DNA of 64,000 nucleotides from Microstegium vimineum (lineage: Eukaryota; Streptophyta; Magnoliopsida; Poales; Poaceae). The stretch spans positions 57,941,845 through 58,005,844 of the forward strand of contig CM039124.1 in assembly GCA_022036555.1 (NCBI GenBank), given 5' to 3'. Positions 13,001 to 24,468 of the stretch are shown here, one piece after another (within the stretch, counting starts at the first letter, position 1; the number at the start of each line of letters is the position of its first letter). The notes under the pieces are model-generated. The model was not told the origin of the DNA. It saw only the letters and a list, made by a program, of their open reading frames with translations, and did not search any database. The position numbers were made by a program, and so were the translations under genes.

Positions 13001-13569
13001 TTGGTACAACCTTTCGACTCGTCGTACAAAGGCTCTTCTGCTGCCTTCCTCAAGGCTTTCATTCGCTTCATGAAGAATATTGATGGATCCGCACAACGGT
13101 TCATTATTGCCTCTAAGAAATCTGCATCTTCAATGGCATCAGTGTTAACATGCTGAGTTTCATTAACATCGGACGTAGAATTATGAGTTTGATTGACATC
13201 TGGCATAGCATGATGGGTTTCATTGATATCTGGCATAGCATCACATTCATTGAGATATGGCATTGGACCCTCCACATTGATGTTACTTGCAGTGTTGTCA
13301 GTTGTCCGCATATAAGGTGTAGAACTACCCTCACCATGTTTTGTCCAAATCAAGTAGTTCTCCACAAATCCTCTGCAAACCAGATGAGAAGTGATTGCTT
13401 CCACATTGTCAAATACCACAATATTTTTATAGTCTGCGCATGGACAACATATGTGCTTCGCCTTTGTTCTCTGAGCATGTATCTTCACGGCATCAATAAA
13501 TTTTTGGACCTCCACTACATAAGATGGGTCTAATCTTGATAAGTTGTACATCCATAATGACCTCTCCAT
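10052..13569 (-). pseudogene. TNP2-type CACTA transposase (Transposase_21), disrupted
   Basis: Read from 13569 on the minus strand, the product starts with a transposase-associated domain (MERSLWMYNLSR, with a CPCADYKN cysteine motif). It continues through a linker with a CPNCGASRY motif into the Transposase_21 catalytic region, a DUF4218-type block (CFPPSFFDIMVHLIVHL) and a C-terminal DUF4216-type block (YFGFIDDIWEVEYG). Such proteins bind CACTA termini and cut the element out. Two lesions are visible. A TAA stop at 12418-12420 lies in the same frame as the coding on both sides. A change of frame near 10560-10580 separates the catalytic part from the DUF4216-type block (10052-10555). The second lesion could instead be an unrecognised intron. 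The protein as written cannot be made in one piece. Confidence 0.88.
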
Positions 13570-14415
13570 ATTTATCTGTAATTAGTTAGGAAAATATTGT
13601 ATGTCACTCTAAAAACAAAACGAAAATAATCCCTCATAACTAAGATTCTATCCTCCATCAATTAAATAGATATGAAAACCTACCTCTTACAGAATTTACA
13701 AAATAAAAAATTTAAATAATTATTTAAACTCATTTTTATAATTTTAAGAATTAATTAAACAGAGATGGCATCTTGATTAACAAACCCTAAGTATAAGCAA
13801 AAATAACAAACCCTAATTAACAAACCCTAATTACATGAAATACTAACTAACCCTAATTAATAAACCATTAATTACTAACTAAATTAATTAACTAACCCTA
13901 AGTACATGAAATATCTAACCCTAAATAATAAACCATCAATTACTAACAAAAATTATTGAAAAACCTAAGCTACATGAAATAATAACTAACCTTATTTAAC
14001 AAACCCTAAGTATAGACAATAATAACTAACCCTAATTAACAAAACATTAACTACTAAATTAATTCATAAACCCTAAGTATTCTATTACATAGATCTACTC
14101 ACAAGAATTCTAAAAAGTATTTATTTTCTATATATAATCCGAGCAAGATACAATTTACTATGAATTTAAAAAAACAAATAGCTAAAACTCTCTCTCTCTT
14201 GCCCTAGCTATGAACCCTAACCCTAGATTTAGAGCACCTCCAATACAAGAATTGAACCAAAGAATCACTAAAAAAATGGCGGCAACGACACAAACTAACC
14301 TTTTGGAAGTTTCTCACCAAAGAAATGAAGTTCAAAACATCCCCCTTGGAATCGCCACTTCTGTGTCGGCCACTGTGCACACAGCACGGGAGTAACTGTT
14401 CTTGTCTGGAGGTGG
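13570..14415. repeat. AT-rich left-hand spacer with AACCCTAATTA motifs
   Basis: This stretch lies upstream of the transposase gene. It holds many copies of AACAAACCCTAATTA and TACATGAAATA between 13780 and 14080, matching in inverted order the motifs at 9640-9860 on the other side of the gene. No gene is seen. The CCCTAA units are scattered, not a telomeric array. Confidence 0.65.
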
Positions 14416-14647
14416 AAGAAGGGAATTTATTGCAGAATTAACACAGACGGTTGGTAAGGAGGACCGCCTGTGTAAATACCCCTATATTTACACAGACGGT
14501 TGATAATGTCAGCCGCCTGTGTAAATGTTGTTTTACACAAGCGGTTTTCTTGCTGGGCCCACCCTATTTTTTATACTGGCGTCATGAAATTGTGAACCGC
14601 TTATGAAAAAAATACAACGTGACACAAAAATGATTTTTGTACTAGTG

Positions 14648-14844
14648 AAGAAGCCTACTCCTGAGGGCCTCGAGCACCTCACCGGCCTCCAGAAAATCAG
14701 TGTATACCGGGCATGTCGCCCGAGAGATGCAGTCCAGGCTGATCCAGGGCTCGTCAGGTACAAGTTCCAGGATATTGTGAATAAGCTCCCGACTCGCCCA
14801 CGCCCAGTATTCACCTATCATGGCGACGCAAGTAAATTGACGAG
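14648..14844 (+). pseudogene. Displaced C-terminal LRR exon segment of the NLR gene
   Basis: Directly right of the CACTA element the NLR frame resumes with the duplicated AAG codon, then PTPEGLEHLTGLQKISVY, a typical last-LRR segment of grass NLR proteins. The reading frame equals that left of the insertion, so the two parts were one exon. A good donor, ACGAG|GTACAA, ends the segment at 14844. It has no promoter or start of its own and is now separated by 9.3 kb from the rest of the gene. Confidence 0.85.
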
Positions 14845-15055
14845 GTACAAGCTTTTCTACATTCTCGTGCGTCCATTTGTTTTATATATGCATTACTATA
14901 CTTTCATTTCTATCCAAGATGCTAGAAGCTCGTGCTGATGAACTAGTTTTCTCTGTTATAAAACATGACTCTCGGATCCTCTGCCGACTGCTTTTTTTTT
15001 AAAAAAAAATGCTGATGAACTAATGCACATTGTATTATTGACTGCGTGCGTGCAG

Positions 15056-15179
15056 CCCGGTGGAGTTTGATCCATCAGAAGACCCATCAGAAGATCCATC
15101 CATTCAGGCTATCCAAAACACGGCGCAGAGTGAAAGCCGGGATGGATGCCTTCTCTGTCTACTTTTCTGGAGAAACTAG
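15056..15179 (+). pseudogene. Possible last exon of the NLR gene
   Basis: After an AG acceptor (GTGCAG|CCCGG) the frame fits the donor at 14844 (phase 2 plus one base). It reads an acidic, proline-containing tail with repeated DPSE motifs and reaches TAG at 15177-15179. The second half of this exon already lies in a copied piece of the LRR region read in another frame, so the original tail was probably different. Splicing here is inference. Confidence 0.45.
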
Positions 15180-15320
15180 ATAACCTCAGATCGCTCGACG
15201 TGACGACGTCTTTTGCTAGTGTTGCCCACTGCGCGGATGGGCGGAGGTTGCTTTTCCTTCGTTCTGAGGGTAGCCTTGAGCGACTGCACCTGTTGCTCTG
15301 GACCTTCTCGATTGTTCTAC
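15128..15320 (+). repeat. Partial second copy of the NLR LRR region
   Basis: This segment matches 4876-5072 of the NLR gene over about 190 bp with scattered substitutions and a 3-bp gap. It is flanked by two copies of a short local sequence, GGAGTTTGATCCATC, followed by a GATCCATCCATTC-type stretch (15063-15122 and 15324-15384). The copy is in the same orientation as the source and has no independent coding role. Confidence 0.85.
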
Positions 15321-15645
15321 GAAGGAGTTTGATCCATCCATTACAAGATCCATCCATCCATTCGGGCTATATATCCACAACACGTGAAGACATGCGTATA
15401 CGTACTCCCCCCATCCAAGAACAATAAGTTGATTACTGTTGTTAGTCTCATCATCCTGTTGGTGGTTCATCGTCAAAAGTTTATTCATCACTACTATATT
15501 GTACTGTAGTACTCTACTGGGAGTGTCTAGTATTTATGAACCTTATGCCACAAATAAAAAACTCTGTTGTTAAGCTGTATGTTGCCTTCAGACGGATTCG
15601 CACTTCGCCTCCGATGCGAGTGGTTAAAGCCAGATTTTATGTGTG
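15321..15645. other. NLR downstream flank, no gene seen
   Basis: After the duplicated GATCCATCC stretch the sequence is simple non-coding DNA, probably the old 3' flank of the NLR gene. It ends at the left duplication (GTG, 15643-15645) of the next CACTA element. Confidence 0.5.
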
Positions 15646-16047
15646 CACTATTTCAGAACATCAAAACAGTACCGATTCAAAATCCCTCTTCAGTGGAGGT
15701 TTTTGAACCGGCACAACCACTTCGGCATGATGAGCTCATGCCATCACTACCGGTTATACCAAACCGGCAGTGATGGCTCAAGCATCACTGTCGGTTCGTG
15801 TTACCGGCAGTGATGCTTGAGCCATCACTAACTGTTCATTTAACCAACCGGCATTGTATGTTTTATATCACTGCCCGTTCTAGTTGATCTGACAGTGATT
15901 TAAATTTTACAATTTGCATTTTAATAATTGTTTTGCAGTAATAAACGAACCATTTGATACCGATGTGAAGGTGTCAATCTTATTACAAAAATCATCAACA
16001 TTTATATTACAGAAATTCATAGAAGTGTCTTGGTACAATACAATAGT

Positions 16048-16736
16048 TCAACGATTTAGTACTACCAATTCGGAGAAGTGTAAGTCACCTATCTTGTAAC
16101 CAAAAACCTCATCGATAAACAACAACGTATTAAATAGTGCACTCTCAGTTGCTTCACACTTACGAGCACATGGTGTACTAACAACGACTAACGGTGGTCG
16201 AGTAGTTGGTGGGTTTCCCTTCTTAGTCGCAACCAACTTTGCTTGAAATCTTGCAGTAGTTAGTGTTGGCTCTTCATCAGCATATTGTCAGTCATAACCC
16301 AATCCATCCATTACTTCGTTCAGAATGGCTTCAAAACTAGACCCTACGTAGGTCATGTCATATTCCTCTACCTATAAGTATAGGGTTAATTATGAGAGCA
16401 ATATTGACAAAAAATAACAACAAATCTAGATATAAGCTATGAGTCTTAAACTTATTATTGGCGAGTTCTGAGCCATTCGTGCACGGAAACCCCGAAGATC
16501 ATGATACATGTTGTGATTAATAGTTTCAATCTTCACTGATGACAGAGTAGGAAGTGTGATCCCATTTCTTGAGAGCGTAACAGCACAAGCAAAGACAACA
16601 TACTTAATAGCAAGACCACGCTGGGGTGTCTGTATTCCCACCTCTGAGATTTCTAACACATTGTGTCCGCCAACACCACCGCGGCCATGACCACTACCAC
16701 GACCGTGACCATGACCCATCCTAACGGCAATTGAAA
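16048..16736 (-). other. Minus-strand open-frame remnants in the CACTA element
   Basis: Two short minus-strand frames are visible, one with a glycine/histidine-rich start (MGHGHGRGSGHGRGG) and one containing FNTLLFIDEVFGYKIGDL. They may be exons of a gene formerly carried by this element. I do not recognise the family and cannot join them with confidence. Confidence 0.25.
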
Positions 16737-17099
16737 ATGAAATATGACATTGGAGTTGTGGACCATTGTTTACACGATTAATCTAAACATCCACATTGTC
16801 AACCCCAAAATAGGCAAGTGTTCCTTTAAACCAGTATATTAGATCAATCATCTACAGTACATATAAGTCATGTTAATTAACTTGGATGATCTAGTCATAG
16901 ATATGAAACACATATTGATTAACTTACTATGTTTGGATAATTCTGCGGTACTACCGGCAATACCAGATCGAAACCCATCCAAGTACAATAACCACTCCAA
17001 CCAATTTCTTCCGGTGGTGGGAGATTACGACGTCCAACCATCTATGTATTAAATCACATATCAAATAACATATACTAAGATTATCTATCCCTCTCTATC

Positions 17100-18459
17100 T
17101 GTCGGGTACAAAGGTAAGGGGTACCCTAATCTCTGGCGATTTAGTGCTTAATATTCAGGCAAAATCCAAAAGCCATCCAACCTATAAGGAAAGACCCATG
17201 AAGCAGGGGCCTACCTCCCCATCAAACATGACAAGTCATGGGCCGGCCCATTACCAAGGGGACAGTACGCAGGATCACCCTCGACCTCGACCCCTCGAAC
17301 AACGGAAGGGAGATCGATCGAACGACCCTCTGCCTCGACCCCTCGAACAACGGAAGGAGGGTCGATCGATCGACCCTGTACCTTGACCCCTCGAATGACG
17401 GACAGGGGGTCGATCGAACGACCCGCGAGCAGGAGGCTCGATCGACACACCCACTCCCAGTATGGGGTAAAAGGAATCCAATGCGCCCACCTGCTCCCGC
17501 CTAACGCCATGGGCGGCCACTACCATGGTCAAATCTATCAACTCGTCGCCCATACTCGGGCTCTCTGACGATCGTGCGGCCACTGTAGCCACGTCACAAG
17601 TACAGAACCCAAAGGCATCCCCTCGAGCCATGAACGGAACACCCCTCGACCGTGTTTACAGGGGCGCGTCAGGGTCACGCAGGCCTCGACGCTCCTCGAC
17701 CCAGGGGCTCGACCGTCACCTCCAACCACTCGGGCATGGGACCCGTCCTATCCGCTCCGCATCGGCTGCAGAGCTCGTACCCGTCCATTGGAGGCCGATC
17801 GTCCTAAACCATGACGATCGGCAGCGTCTAGTCCGCTGTCACCATGCCCTGAAGCACCAGAAGGACCGGAGGGCCATACCGCTACAGCGATCGACGTCCC
17901 ACCGCAAACATGGCGCCATGGACATGCCTCCCATGCCGCTACAGTCTAGGACCTCTGTACTCTCAGATCTCCCTTGGTCTATAAAAGGTGACACTGGGAT
18001 AGTAGGGAGGGCATCGGGACATAGAACATGGGCATAACCTCACGCATTAGAACACAACAGCAAGACATCGGTTCACACTTGTTGTCATCCAAACAACACC
18101 CACTAGCACTCTTCACAAACCCCCTAGCATACGCAATAGAGGGCCACCTCCGAGCACAAGACAATCGAGTGATGGTTTGATCAACATCTCAAGCAATCAA
18201 TCGACTCACCTAGGGTATCCCAGCTAGTCCTAGGCCTCAGCTCACTCCGAGCACCCCCGTGTAAACCAGTTTGTACCCCCCCCTGTACGAGCACTTCGGT
18301 GCGAGATAATACAATTCTTCCTTCCCCGCTGGACGTAGGGCCTTCTTTGCCCAAACCAGGATAAATATTATGTTCTTCTTGCATCACATCTGGGAGTGGG
18401 AGCACGCAATATACAAATTTACTAGTTGGTGATTGACCCCCTGGGTCGAAACGCTGACA
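17100..18459 (+). repeat. 5' LTR of the Tat-type Gypsy element
   Basis: It runs from TGTCGGGTAC to CGCTGACA. It contains several CTCGACCCCTCGAA(C/T)AACGG-like direct repeats at 17275-17420 and a TATA box at 17980-17986. It is the partner of the LTR at 30224-31583. Confidence 0.95.
17980..17986 (+). promoter_or_regulatory. TATA box of the 5' LTR
   Basis: TATAAAA in the context GGTCTATAAAAGG. The same motif occurs at the equivalent place of the 3' LTR (31104-31110). It probably marks the retroelement promoter. Confidence 0.6.
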
Positions 18460-18461
18460 GT

Positions 18462-18479
18462 TGGCGCGCCAGGTAGGGG
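18462..18479 (+). other. Primer-binding site of the Gypsy element
   Basis: TGGCGCGCCAGGTAGGGG follows the LTR end after two bases. Its complement ends in CCA, as a tRNA 3' end does. The exact tRNA was not identified. Confidence 0.7.
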
Positions 18480-18517
18480 GCTTTGCATGTCGATCAACTC
18501 TCAACTTCTCTTCCAGA

Positions 18518-20956
18518 TGGAATCCACCGTCCCACCACTTCCATTCGCCACCATCATTTGGTTCGGGAGTTTAGAGTTCATGTCCCGGGGCCACGGCCAT
18601 GATATGGTTCTACTCTCCAGAGGTGGTGTGGATAGCAGCAGCTCCGGTACGCCGGGGCCAAGGAGGACCTCGCGACGGTCCCACCACTCACGCCTTTCGC
18701 CCACGACCAGGAGGAGGCGCGAACGACGCCACCGCAGCCTTCCCCGCGCGGACGACGTGACACCTGACGCCACTCCCCCGGCCTCAGCTGGCGACACAGT
18801 TCCTCCCTTCGGGAGCCTGTTTGACCCACGCTTGGGGGTCGGAGGAGGGCGCCTCGCCGAGCACGACTTTGGCTTCGCCATGCCGCCATCTTGGAGGGCC
18901 CCCATAGCCTCACCAACGCGCTCGGCCATTCTGCTATGCAACCTACTACCGCACGGGCTCTACAACAACGCCAGACTCTTTTCTGCCTCCGTAGACTCGC
19001 GGATGCGGGCACAATACGGGTCCCCAGGGGATTTTCTACGTGCGACGATGAACTTGATCACCACCCCCCCCCCACCGGGTGAGCGCCCGGAGCTGCGACG
19101 AGCCTCGATCCCCGGGTACTACACCTTGGGCACGATACGACAACGACTGGAGGAGGAGCGCAAGGGATCTTTCCCCAACTTTTACCAGAGTCGCCCCGAT
19201 CCAAATTCCCCCGATGAGGATTACGATCCCACGCGGGAGTGTTTCCACCTCATCGAATCGGTTGGATCCCAGGATGACACCACCGATGTCGCGGCTGCAG
19301 GAGGGGGGGCAACGCTACCCCGGTGCGGGACGTCATCCCCCCGATCCCAGATGAAGCCGATCCACCTCAGGACGCCCAGATTGCGCAAGTCCGAGAGCTA
19401 CTCGCCAAGCTCGAGGAGGAACGCCTACGACTTCAACAGCTCGAGCATGCCCTCGAGCGAGATCGTGGGCAGCCACAGGGTGGAGGAGCCCGCGGCCGGG
19501 CCCGGGAAGTCCATCAACAGATCGTCGAGGAAGGAGCAACCGAGCGCCACGTCTACAACCATGCTAGTCAGAACGTCGTGGCAGCCGCATTGCTGCTCCG
19601 TGACATGCCGGCACCATCGACGCCCCAAGTGCGATGTATCAGAGATGAAATCCAGGGGCTCCTCCAAACCACAGCAGTACAACAGGCGGAGAGCTCGACC
19701 TCGAGGCGTAGAGGGGCTGCCTCCGAGCGATAGGACGTGCCCCTTCGACAAAATCGAGAGGTATCTGTCCACCAAGACAAGGCACCCCGGGGCCAAGCAG
19801 AACGACAACCAGCCCGGGAACGCATCCTCGACAATCGACAGCCGCATGATGCGCGACACGACATCAATGACAACAAACGACGCTGATGCGGTGATGCGGA
19901 GGCTCGCGGTTACAGTGCTCATCGAGGTGGGCGCTACGACAGCGATGCGGATCGATCCCCGGAACCACCAGGGCCACGAGTCTTCAGTAGGACGATCCGG
20001 CAGACCGCCTTGCCTAGTCGTTTCCGTCCACCCTCTAACCTGGTCAAGTACAACGGCGAGACCAAGCCAGATCTCTGGCTTGCTGATTTCAGGTTGGCAT
20101 GTCAGCTGGGAGGGGCCAACGATGACCACATCATCATTCGACAACTCCCGCTCTTCCTCTCCAACACCGCTCGAGGATGGCTCGAAGAACTCCCCCAGAC
20201 TTGATCCACGGCTGGCCCGACCTAGTCAGGATCTTCGAGGGGAACTTCAAGGGCACCTACGTGCGGCCGAGAAATTCCTGGGATCTCCGCAGCTGCAAGC
20301 AGAAGCCAGGGGAGACCCTCCGTGAATTCACCCGACGGTTTTCCAAGCAACGTACCGAGCTACCCCACATCTCCAACCACGACGTCATCATGGCGTTCGT
20401 CGCCGGGACGACATGCAAGGAGTTGGTGCGGGAACTGGGGCGCAACACCCCCAAGACAGCCAACGAGCTCATGGACATCGTCGCCAACTACGCGGCCGGT
20501 GAAGAGGCCGTTGGTACGTTCTTCTGTGGATCCCCAGACAAGGGGAAGACCAAGGCGGACGAGCCCGGTGGCTCGAACAATGGGCCCAAGAGGAAAAACA
20601 ACAACAACAAGAAGAAGAACCAGCAGGGTCGACGCGACGTCGAGCTCGATGATCTTGTAGCTGTGGCTGACCAGAAGAAGCCTCAAGGTCCCCCTCCAGA
20701 GGGGGGCATCTTCGATAAGATGCTGAAGGAGCCCTGCCCTTATCACAAGGGAGTGGCTAATCACAGTCTCGAGGACTGTTGCATGCTCAAGAAGTACTTT
20801 GACTCTCTTGGCCTCAAGAAAGACGATAAGAGGGAGGACCCACAAGACATGGACGACGGCAAGAAGGAAGGCTTCCCCGAGATTTTCGACTGCTACATGA
20901 TCTACGGGGGACCCTCGACCCGACTCAGTGCGCGTCAGCGCAAGAGGGAGCGTTGA
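18518..20956 (+). pseudogene. Gypsy gag, frameshifted
   Basis: The N-terminal part (from an ATG near 18518) is basic and serine/arginine-rich. A coiled-coil-like part follows in another frame near 19323-19733 (VRELLAKLEEERLRLQQLEH). The retrotransposon Gag domain begins near 20010 (RFRPPSNLVKYNGETKPDLW) and continues in a third frame from about 20195 (DLIHGWPDLVRIFEGNFKG). A lysine/asparagine-rich stretch and a short CPYHKG...LEDC motif end the region. The Gag protein packages the element's RNA in virus-like particles. The changes of frame and the TGA at 20954-20956 show that it is inactive. The pol frame continues directly after that stop, so gag and pol were probably one frame. Confidence 0.85.
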
Positions 20957-23913
20957 GAGGTCTTCTTCGTTCGAGCTCAGGCCCCCCGATACCTCGACTG
21001 GTCTCCCATACCGACCACCTTCGATCGAGACGACCACCCCGAGCACGTCCCCAACGCAGGGGTCTACCCCCTCGTCGTCGACCCCATCATACTCAACACT
21101 CGCCTCACCAAGGTACTCATGGATGGAGGCAGCAGCCTCAACATCATCTACGCTGAGACCCTCGACCTCCTGGGGATCCCAAGGACCTTGCTCCTGCCCA
21201 GCGGGGGGGTCCACAGGAACGTCCCAGGAAAGAAGGCACTCCCGATCGGCCGCGTCGAGTTGTATGTCTGCTTTGGTACCCCCTCGAACTTTAGGAGGGA
21301 ATACCTGACCTTTGACGTGGTCGGATTCCACGGCACCTACCACACCATCATCGATCGACCTGGATACGCCAAGTTCATGGCGATCCCGAACTACATCGAC
21401 CTAGGGTACATAGTCTCCCAGCGCGGGATTGAGGCCAACCCTGAGAAGGTAACTACGATCACTAGGATGGGCCCGATCAAGGATCTTAAGGGGGTACAAA
21501 GGGTCACAGGGTGCCTTGCTGCCCTCAGCCGGTTCATCTCGTGGCTCGGGGAGAAAGCACTTCCCCTTTATCACCTCCTTAAGAAAACAGAGCACTTCAC
21601 ATGGACCGTCGAGGACGAGGAGTCTCTATCCAAGCTCAAAGCCTTGCTCACCTCGCCACCTGTCTTGGTGCCCCCAAGCCCGGCCAAGCCCCTCTTGCTC
21701 TATGTCGCTGCAACTACCCAGGTGGTCAGCACGGTTATAGTAGTCGAGAGGGCGGAGGAGGGACACTCCTTGCTGGTGCAGAGGTCCGTCTACTTCATAA
21801 GTGAGGTGCTCTCAGAAACCAAAGTGAGATACCCCCACATTCAGAAGCTGTTGTACGCCGTCGTTCTTACTCAGCGAAAACTCAAGCACTACTTCCTAGG
21901 CCACTCGGTAACTGTAGTCTCGTCCTTCCCTCTCAGGGAGATAATCCAAAACCAGGAGGCATCAGGGAGAATCGCCAAGTGGTCGGTCGAGCTCATGGGA
22001 GAAAATCTCTCCTACGCCTCTCGGAAGGCCATTAAGTCACAGGTATTGGCAGATTTCATTGCAGAATGGACCGACACCCAACTACCCCCGACGCAAGTTC
22101 AAACCGAGCTTTGGACCATGTACTTCGACGGATCGTTGATGAAGACAGGGTCAGGCACCGGATTGCTATTCATATGTCCCTCAGGGGTCCACATGCGCTA
22201 TGTCATCCGCATCCACTTCCCCGCCTCCAACAACGTAGCCGAGTACGAGGCCCTCGTCAACGGTCTGCGCATCGCCATCGAACTCGGGGTTCGACGTCTC
22301 GATGCTCGAGGGGACTCGTAGGTGGTAATCGATCAAATGATGAAAGCCTCGAGCTGCCACGACCTCAAGATGGAATCCTACTGCAAGGAGGTCCGCAAGC
22401 TTGAGGACAAAATTTACGGCCTCGAGCTCAACCATGTCGCCCGCCGGCACAACGAAGCCGCTGATGAGCTAGCCAAAATCGCATCCGCTCGAGGCACGGT
22501 CCCTCCCGATATCTTCTCGAGGGACCTTCACAAGTCGTCTGTTGACCTAGGCTTGGGGGCTCCCGTCCCCGAGCAAGGGGTCGAACCCTCCCCTTCGACC
22601 GCTCCCCCCTCGAACGGGGAAGAGGTTATGGAGATCGATGAAACAACCACGACCCAAACCCCCACGACGGACTGGCGCACGCCCTACCTCGAGTATCTGA
22701 TACAAGGCGAGCTCCCAGAGGACCGCACCGAAGCCTGGCACATAGCCCGACGCGCCAAAACCTACGTCTTGTACGGAGATGGCCGCGAGCTGTATCAGCG
22801 CAGCCCTACTGGTGTGCTTCAACGATGCCTCACCCTCAAGAAGGCAAGGGCACTGCTAAAAGACTTACACTCGGGGGTTTGTGTCCACCACGCAGCGCCA
22901 AGAACTCTGGTAGGAAACGCCTTTCGACAAGGCTTCTACTGGCCGACGGCCGTCGTCGATGCTACCAAACTTGTTCGATCCTGCAAGGGATGCCAATTCT
23001 ACGCCAGGCAGACCCACCTCACAGCCCAAGCTCTTCAGATGATACCCATAACTTGGCCATTCGCAGTATGGGGGCTCGACATGGTCGGCCCCCTAAACAA
23101 AACAAAAGGCAGCTTCACCCACCTCCTCGTGGCCATAGACAGTTTCTCAAAGTGGATCGAGGCTCGACCCATCACCAACATTCAATCTCGACAAGCCGTG
23201 TTATTCTTCAAAGATATCATCAATCGCTTCGGGGTCCCCAATGTCATCCTTACTGACAACGGCACACAGTTCATCGGCCAAAAGTTCCTAGACTTGTGTG
23301 ACCACCACAACATCAAGCTGAACTGGTCTGCAGTTGCCCACCCTCGAACTAACGGCCAGGTCGAGCGTGCCAATGGCATGATTTTGCAGGGCCTCAAGCC
23401 AAGGATCTTCGACCGACTAAATAAACACGGCAAGAGATGGGTGGATGAGTTTCCCTCTGTCCTATGGAGTCTTAGAACGACACCAAGTCGAGCCACAGGG
23501 TTCTCCCCGTTTTTCTTGGTCTATGGGTCCGAGGCCGTCCTCCCCACTGACCTCGAGTACGGGTCCCCTCGATTAAAGGCCTACAACGAGTAAGCCAAAC
23601 AGTAGCCCGAGAGGACTCCCTCGACCGGTTCGAGGAAGCCCGAGACATGGCCCTCTTCAAGTCGGCAAGGTACCAGCAGACGTTGCGGCGCTACCACGAC
23701 AGACACGTACGCAAAAGGGACCTCGACGTCAGCGACCTTGTACTGCGCCGCCGACAAAGCAACAAGGGGCGTCACAAGCTGACGCCACCTTGGGAAGGAC
23801 CCTTCATCGTGGCAGAGGTGCTAAAGCCAGGGACTTACAAGCTAAAGAACAACAAGGGAGAGATCATCACCAACGCATGGAACATCGAACAGCTACGTCG
23901 CTTTTACCCCTAG
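20957..23913 (+). pseudogene. Gypsy pol (protease, RNase H, integrase) with the reverse-transcriptase core deleted
   Basis: The aspartic protease is near 21115 (LMDGGSSLNIIY). After HTIIDRPGYAKFMAIPNY (ending 21393) the sequence jumps straight to LGYIVSQRGIEANPEK (21403 on), which lies beyond the reverse-transcriptase catalytic motifs in relatives. No YxDD box is present. RNase H and the second RNase H-like domain follow, interrupted by TAG at 22319-22321. The integrase has a zinc-binding region (CKGCQFYARQTH), then LDMVGP, LTDNGTQF and GQVERANG carrying the D, D and E positions, and ends with a frame change near 23585 before the C-terminal domain (to 23913). Because the RT core is missing, copying would need enzyme from another element. 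Confidence 0.9.
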
Positions 23914-24468
23914 GGCCTCGAGGCCTTGTACATTCTCTGCATTATGTACATTTATCGCATCATGAACGAATAAAATGTTCTCGAAATACATTTCATGTTC
24001 GTTCATGATTCTGAGGTAGCCTCGACTCTGCTCCTGCAAAGTCAAGCCTCCCTCAGGGGCTGACAGGGGGGGACCCCCCTCCCTAAGTCCCTTAAAAAAA
24101 CCCGAACGTTTTTTCGAAACTCGACGCTTCTCTTTCCATCTTTGCCCCGAGTATGCTCCGTAACTAAGTAAAAAAATGCCTCGAACTCCCTAAGGGTCGA
24201 GGACCGTCGAGCCGGGGGCTCTCCTACGCCTCCGGGCTATGGTACCCCCATTCACTTCCCCCCTCGAGGGATACGAGCGCACGTCGAACACTTAGTATAA
24301 AAGCAACAACTCAGGCAAAGAGAAATAGAGATGGCTCGAGAAATAAAAACACTCAGATGCACCCTGAATAAAATGCATTAAGGTTTTGAAGCCCCCAGGG
24401 GCTCGACATCAAACTGTCACAAAAACTAATCTATTACATGGACCTTCTTGTCCAGATTTGGCTCACAG

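Larger units (their letters stand above)
5360..14647 (-). mobile_element. Complete CACTA (En/Spm-type) transposon inserted in the NLR gene
   Basis: The left end is CACTAGTACAGAAAAC and the right end is TTTTTGTACTAGTG, inverted copies of each other. The 3-bp sequence AAG stands directly outside both ends (5357-5359 and 14648-14650), as expected for CACTA elements. Repeated motifs of the type ACAGGCGG...CCGCCTGT lie inside both ends (5395-5515 and 14440-14560) and again near 9060-9190. Both internal genes, a TNP2-like transposase (10052-13569) and a Transposase_24-like gene (6097-7629), run on the minus strand. This is the usual two-gene layout of an autonomous element, but the transposase carries a nonsense codon and a frame break. 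At 9288 bp it is a normal length. Confidence 0.93.

Noticed and set aside
13780..14080. CCCTAA motifs as a possible interstitial telomere repeat
   Set aside because: The units are scattered among AT-rich sequence rather than in tandem, and their inverted partners occur at 9640-9860 of the same transposon.
20360..21343. Minus-strand open frame of 327 codons
   Set aside because: It lies opposite the recognisable gag and protease of the Gypsy element and has no domain of its own; it is a composition shadow.
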